A stretch of DNA of 64,000 nt, from assembly GCA_020736575.1 (NCBI GenBank), contig JAGPYM010000031.1, positions 370,326 through 434,325 on the forward strand, written 5' to 3'. The stretch comes from Thelonectria olida (taxonomy: Eukaryota > Ascomycota > Sordariomycetes > Hypocreales > Nectriaceae). Shown one piece after another: positions 59,320 through 64,000 of this stretch; position 1 is the first letter of the stretch; each line of letters opens with the position of its first letter. A model generated the notes under the pieces. That model saw only the letters and a program-made list of their open reading frames with translations. It had not been told where the DNA came from and did not search any database. The position numbers and the translations under genes are program-made.

Positions 59320-59600
59320 ACTTGTTAGTTAGAGGCGGAGTCGACGCGGCATTCCGTTGGAACTTCCGCAGAGCAACAAATCCCATCGACAAGGTCTACG
59401 AGTTTCTTGGCCTCTTCCAGCCTGGCAAGCTGCCTCGCGCTCGCGATTGCGATTATCAACTGCAGCCAGCCACGGTGTATGCCATGCTCATCGTCGATCT
59501 AGTCGAACATCATCGAGGCTTGCATCCAATCGCGCTCCTGTGCCTTCGAGTCTTTCCTGAAAGCACCATAGACCTTCCTCGATTGGCTATAGAGATGTGA
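59320..59600 (+). pseudogene. Fragment of a HET-domain protein gene
   Basis: About 90 codons read in one frame without an ATG: FRRATNPIDKVYEFLGLFQP is the block that follows the HET domain in many fungal HET proteins (R-x-A-T-x-P-x-D-K-V-Y-x-x-L-G-L), and a D-Y-x-x-x-P-A-T-V-Y-A block comes next. The upstream HET domain and the downstream part are absent. It ends 280 bases before the second RIP block, so it may be the edge of a gene destroyed by transposon insertion. Confidence 0.6.
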
Positions 59601-60524
59601 GGTGTGAAGCACACACTCAGTGTGGACGGGGATGCCGCTGCCTGATATCTCATGATTATTTACGACTGGTATGATGTCTGCGAGGGAACTGAGGTTGACT
59701 GGGCGTGGTTTCATTATGACCAGCAAGCCAGCAGCTTGCATTTGACTGGCCATCTGGTGGATGAGATCGCCGTGTGTGGGTGAAAGACCGAGTCTGATAT
59801 CTCCGGGAACCCGGCCGCCTATTGACTGCCTTGCTGTTTTTACGGGGTGCACGGATAAAAAAAGTAGTTTTACGTCGCAAAATAAGAGAGATGTTATTTA
59901 ATATAAATGTCGCTTTTAAAAGTCTTCAGCTAGGAAAAAGTAATAATAATAATATATTTAAAGTAAATATAAGGGGGTATTTTAAGCTTATTTAATCTAA
60001 CTAAATGCTATTAAAATATAGCAGGCTCTAATTAGTAATAAAAAGTAAGCTTTCCCTATTACTTTTAAATTTATAAAAGTATTAAATATATATAACAATT
60101 TGGTTAATTTCTAATAGATAAGACTAAAGGGTTCTAAGTTTATATTAATAGAGAGATTAGGGCGTTAAGGTCTAAATAATATAATAAGTTATTATATTTA
60201 GTAATATATATAAAATAGATAAGTATAATTAAGTTATATTAAAAGCTAAAGTAGTTATAATCTATTTAAGGTGCTAAATAAATATATTTATATATTAAGT
60301 ATTTTATTAAAAACTAATAAAATTAAAAGATTAATTTAAGGTAGGATTATTAGAACTATTAGTTAGTTCTTATTAGTTCTTAAATAATATTTTATAAAAT
60401 TATAAAAAGTAAGCTTATTATAATTTTACTATTTTAAACTATTTTAATAAAAGTTAAATTATATATAAGTTATAATATAATATCTCCCTTTTATTAGTTT
60501 TATTTTTAAAGCTATATAAGTAAA

Positions 60525-61450
60525 TTATATTTTATAATTAGTAATTTTTAGTATTATATTATTACTTTTATATATTTTTCTATTTAATTGCCTTACTTAT
60601 TTCTATTAGCTTAATTACTTTTAAACCCATTTAATCTATTTTTAAACTTCCTTTTTAGCCCAACCCTTTCAGCCCCCCACTTTTTAACCCTTGCGTCCAC
60701 TCGCCCATTTGACCCACTTTTTATTTTTAAATTTTTCCTCCCTTCTGCTTTGTTTTGCCTGTGAGCGAGCAGCCTTTTAAGTAACTATTTGGATTATTAT
60801 TACTATATATAGCAGCTCTTAAAGCTATAGCTTTAAGTTATACTCTTATATTTTTTTAAGAAATAATTAGTTATTTTAATTAAGTATATTATTTTTTACC
60901 TAATTTAAAAAGCAATTAAATTAGCTAACTTTTCTATTAAAAATTTAAAATTATCTTTCTATATATCTAGTCTTTTAATTAAAATATAATAGCTTAAAAG
61001 AATTCAATTAATCTTTTATATTACTTTTAATAGTATATTTATATTAGCTAATATAAAAATATTAAAAAGTTATAACTACTTAAAATACTTTTTAAGCTTT
61101 CTAGTTAAATAAATATATTTAAGGAAATTTATATAATTTAATAGATATTAAACTGCTATATTAATATTATCTTTTTAAATTATAATTTGTTTAATTAATA
61201 AAAAGTTAGTTATATTAAATTATATATTATATAATTAGTTAAATTATATAAATTAGAGTTTAAAAAAGTAGTACTTTTATATTAAAAATTTAAAATAAGG
61301 TTTTTTAAATAAGGTTTATTTAATTAGAATTTTTACTTAAAAGCTAATTATAAACCTTATAAAAAAGCTTATTATAATAGATATAAAGCTAGGTTTTACT
61401 TATATTAACTTTTATTATATATTAGTACTAGGCTTAATTTAATAAATAAT
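60525..61450. mobile_element. Partial second copy of the foldback element
   Basis: Matches about 44265-45195 in direct orientation, covering the spacer and right arm. Landmarks: TTAATTACTTTTAAACCCAT at both places, CACTTTTTAACCC after a C run (six C here), and the outer end with TACTAGGCTTA. The left inverted arm is not recognisable upstream of 60525. Confidence 0.7.
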
Positions 61451-61899
61451 AAGTAAATTATAATTAATTTTTTTATTAATAAGTTAAATTTATTTTTTAG
61501 AATATTTTATTATATTAATATTATATTTAATTATATTTTAAAATAAAGATTTTCTTATAAATTAAAAGTATATAAGGCTCTTATTTTATATATTAATACT
61601 TTTAATTTTAAAATTATATTGTATTTTTATTATTATTATTTAAAAGTCTTTTATAATACTATTAGGAATTATTTATATTAATATTTTAATTATATAAAAG
61701 CTAAAATAGTTTATAATAATATAAGAGTAGTTTTATTTTATAAGTTTTTAAGTTCTTTTTTTAATAGTTAGTTTTTAGCTAATTATTTAATATTTAAAAA
61801 TATATATAAATAATAGTATTTAGAAAATAAGAAGCTAAAGGCTAAGGAGGCGCTAGAAGTAGTAATAGCTTATTTTATTTAAATTTAAAATAAAAGCAT

Positions 61900-63130
61900 T
61901 TATTACAAAAAAGGGAAAGAATTTAGTTTTTTATAGTTTATAGGGTTTAAAAGAGTTAGATATTTTAATATATAAGGAGCTTATAATAGTATTAAAGGCT
62001 GCATTTCTAAGGGCTTTTAACCTTATTAAAATATTATAAGTTTAAAAAGTTTTCTTTTTCTTTTACTATTATTAGTAAAAGTCCTTTAGTAAGTACTATA
62101 TATAAGTAAAGTATTTTAATAGTTTCTATATATTTTCTAATATAATATATCTTTTTTATTTAATAAAATATTCTATTTATTTAATTTTATTAAATTATCT
62201 TTTTTTAATACTAATAATTTATTTTATTTTATATTCTTTAAGGTTTTTAATTTTAATTTTTATTTTATTTTCTATTTTAATTATAATTATTCCTTTATAA
62301 GTTTAAATAAAAAAATATAAAAAATAAAATAGTATTTTAATTTTAAGTCTAGTTTATAATTATTTTTTAAGATCTTTTTTAAGATTTTATAAGGTTTAAT
62401 ATACTTATAATTAAGTTTTTTATTTAGCTTTTTTATATTAATACTTTTTATAATAAAAGGTATTATATCTCTTTTTAAAAAAATTAGTTTTTTTAACCTT
62501 TTCTAGTTATAGTATTTTTTATATATTTTTTAAATAAAAGAATTTTTATATATATTTTTTTATATAAATTCTTAAGTTAATTTAATATAAAAATAGCTAC
62601 TAGTATAAGTAGTTTATATTTTAAATCTTTATAAGTATTAGGGGTAAATTTAAAGTTTATATAATTTAATATAATTTTAATACTTTTATTAGTAGCTATA
62701 TTATAAGCTAGTTATACTATTAGTAGTTTTTTAACTTAATTATTTTAAATATAGTTAATATAATAATAAAAATAAGTTTTTAAAATTTAATTTATTTATT
62801 TAATATAATTATTAACTTATAGTTTTTAAATAGTAATTAACTTATAATTTAATTTAATTTTTATTATAAAATATTTATTAAAAATTTAAAAAAAAAAATA
62901 GTTTTTTATTTAAAATAATTATATTAAATAGTTTATATATACTAATAATATTTTATAAAAGATATAAGAAAATTCTTTTATATTTATTACTTTTTAATAT
63001 AAAATAAAATAGAAAAATTTAATAAGTCTATTAATAATAACTAAAATACTATTATAAGCTATAGTTATAATAAAGTTTAATAATAGAAATAATTTTATAA
63101 TAAAGTTTATAATTATAAGGGGCTGGACCT
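61900..63130 (-). pseudogene. Ty3/gypsy integrase relic
   Basis: On the minus strand, translating through stops from 63130 gives AYNSILVIINRLIKF, the Ty3/gypsy integrase core (normally D-S-I-L-V-I-V-D-R-L-T-K-F), with both catalytic-region Asp turned to Asn. Later come an L-x-x-Y-I-N-Y-I-Q-N-N and L-A-Y-N-I-A-T-N-K-S stretch (about 62700) and a K-P-Y-K-I-L-K-K-I block (about 62380), the GPY/F module. The part below 62200 probably covers the end of pol. Stops throughout; non-functional. Confidence 0.65.
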
Positions 63131-63254
63131 GAGTTTTATATAATTAAAAATAGCTTTAATATTAAATATCTAATATTAAGGAAAAGAAAGGAAAAGGTAT
63201 TTTAATTAGGTTCTAATAAAGGCTTAAATACCTAGCAGCTGCTTACCTTTTAAA

Positions 63255-63318
63255 ATAGTAGGCCCTTAAAATAATAGCCCCTTAAGGTAGTAGCCTTTTA
63301 AAGTTATAATCTTTTAAA
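63255..63318. repeat. 16-bp tandem repeat, four units
   Basis: Four adjacent 16-base units: ATAGTAGGCCCTTAAA, ATAATAGCCCCTTAAG, GTAGTAGCCTTTTAAA, GTTATAATCTTTTAAA. The units show stepwise loss of C/G, as if an original minisatellite were being eroded. Confidence 0.7.
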
Positions 63319-64000
63319 ATTAGCTAGAATAATTTAATAAAATTATTACTACCTTATAACTATTTAGGTAGCTTATACTTTTAGGGATAGCTATAGCCTT
63401 TTAAATTATAATATTTTATAATAGTAGCTTAAAATAACTATTAGGCCATGCTTATAATATTATTTCCCCCTTTTCTAGCTGCCTTACTATTAGGTTTTTA
63501 TAACCTTACTACCTCTTTTTAATATATAAAATAAATACCCATTTTATTATTTCCTAGCCTGCGCTTTATATTAATAGTCTTATTATATATTACTTTATAT
63601 TTAAATAGAAAGTTATATTATTTTTATAATATTACTTTTAATAGGTTTTAAATAACTTTTTTAAATTATTATAATAAATACTATCTAATTATAATATAAA
63701 TATTACTTATTATATATTTATTTTATTTTATTATTTATTTAAATTAATAAAAATTACTATTTATTTTATTATTTAATATATTTATTAATAGGTTATTATT
63801 TTATTATTATTTAATTTAGCTAATTTCTATTTATTTATTTTATTTAACTGCCCTATTAAAATATATATTATAAATAGCCTTTTTAAACTAATAGCTATAT
63901 ATAAATTAACTATTATTACCTATTTATAAGCAGTCTTATAGCTTATAAATAGCTCTTTTATTAGCTTTTTTAAAATTTATTTTTCCTTTTTTTAATAACC

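Larger units (their letters stand above)
59881..64000. mobile_element. Second AT-rich RIP block, continues past window
   Basis: From about 59881 base composition drops to nearly pure A/T, as in the first block. It contains a partial copy of the foldback element, a Ty3/gypsy integrase relic and a short tandem repeat. The parts 59890-60520, 61460-61890 and 63330-64000 show no recognisable element. Confidence 0.8.

Overview
The window is nuclear DNA of a filamentous ascomycete, probably a Sordariomycete and perhaps Hypocreales. Genes carry short introns (46-120 nt) with GTRNGT donors, CTAAC-type branch sites and YAG acceptors. Two long AT-rich blocks (about 39.2-46.6 kb and 59.9 kb to the end) carry decayed retrotransposons with the C-to-T/G-to-A erosion typical of repeat-induced point mutation (RIP). 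NACHT-WD40, HET-domain and F-box/ankyrin genes also fit a filamentous fungus. The species cannot be fixed from sequence alone.

Layout. 1-5.9 kb: 3' end of SPT5, a small probable mitochondrial membrane protein, a MUP1-type methionine permease, and a small F-box/ankyrin protein. 6.6-11.2 kb: a three-exon NLR-like gene (SesA-like N-terminus, Gly/Asn/Gln-rich linker, NACHT, WD40). 12.1-25.8 kb: a run of catabolic-type enzymes (aromatic-ring FAD monooxygenase, two SDRs, an FMO-like monooxygenase, an arylamine N-acetyltransferase, a 2,3-dihydroxybenzoate decarboxylase), interrupted by a decayed HET gene. 26.3-39 kb: a deuterolysin-like protein that lost its zinc site, a 93-aa spliced gene, a 1145-aa ankyrin/zinc-finger protein and a 13-exon MFS sugar transporter.

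39.2-46.6 kb: RIP-eroded block with three LTR copies, a Ty1/Copia remnant (gag, protease, integrase; no reverse transcriptase seen) and a 1.6-kb foldback element. 46.6-59.9 kb: an island of normal base composition holding RidA, a dead Zn2Cys6 regulator, a dead amino-acid permease, a D-serine dehydratase/D-threonine aldolase-like enzyme, an intact Zn2Cys6 regulator paralogous to the dead one, a nitrilase/omega-amidase, and a HET fragment. 59.9-64 kb: a second RIP block with a partial foldback copy and a Ty3/gypsy integrase relic on the minus strand.

How the genes may work together (inference). The 47-59 kb island looks like a D-amino-acid or hydroxy-amino-acid catabolic cluster: the permease imports, the fold-III PLP enzyme dehydrates or cleaves, RidA clears the reactive enamine/imine, the nitrilase-type amidase removes amide nitrogen, and a divergent Zn2Cys6 factor regulates. 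Loss of the permease and of one regulator suggests partial decay. The 12-26 kb run could handle an aromatic or arylamine compound (N-acetylation, hydroxylation, decarboxylation to a catechol), but this rests on neighbourhood and family only. All exon structures were read by eye from splice signals and family conservation; no search was run.
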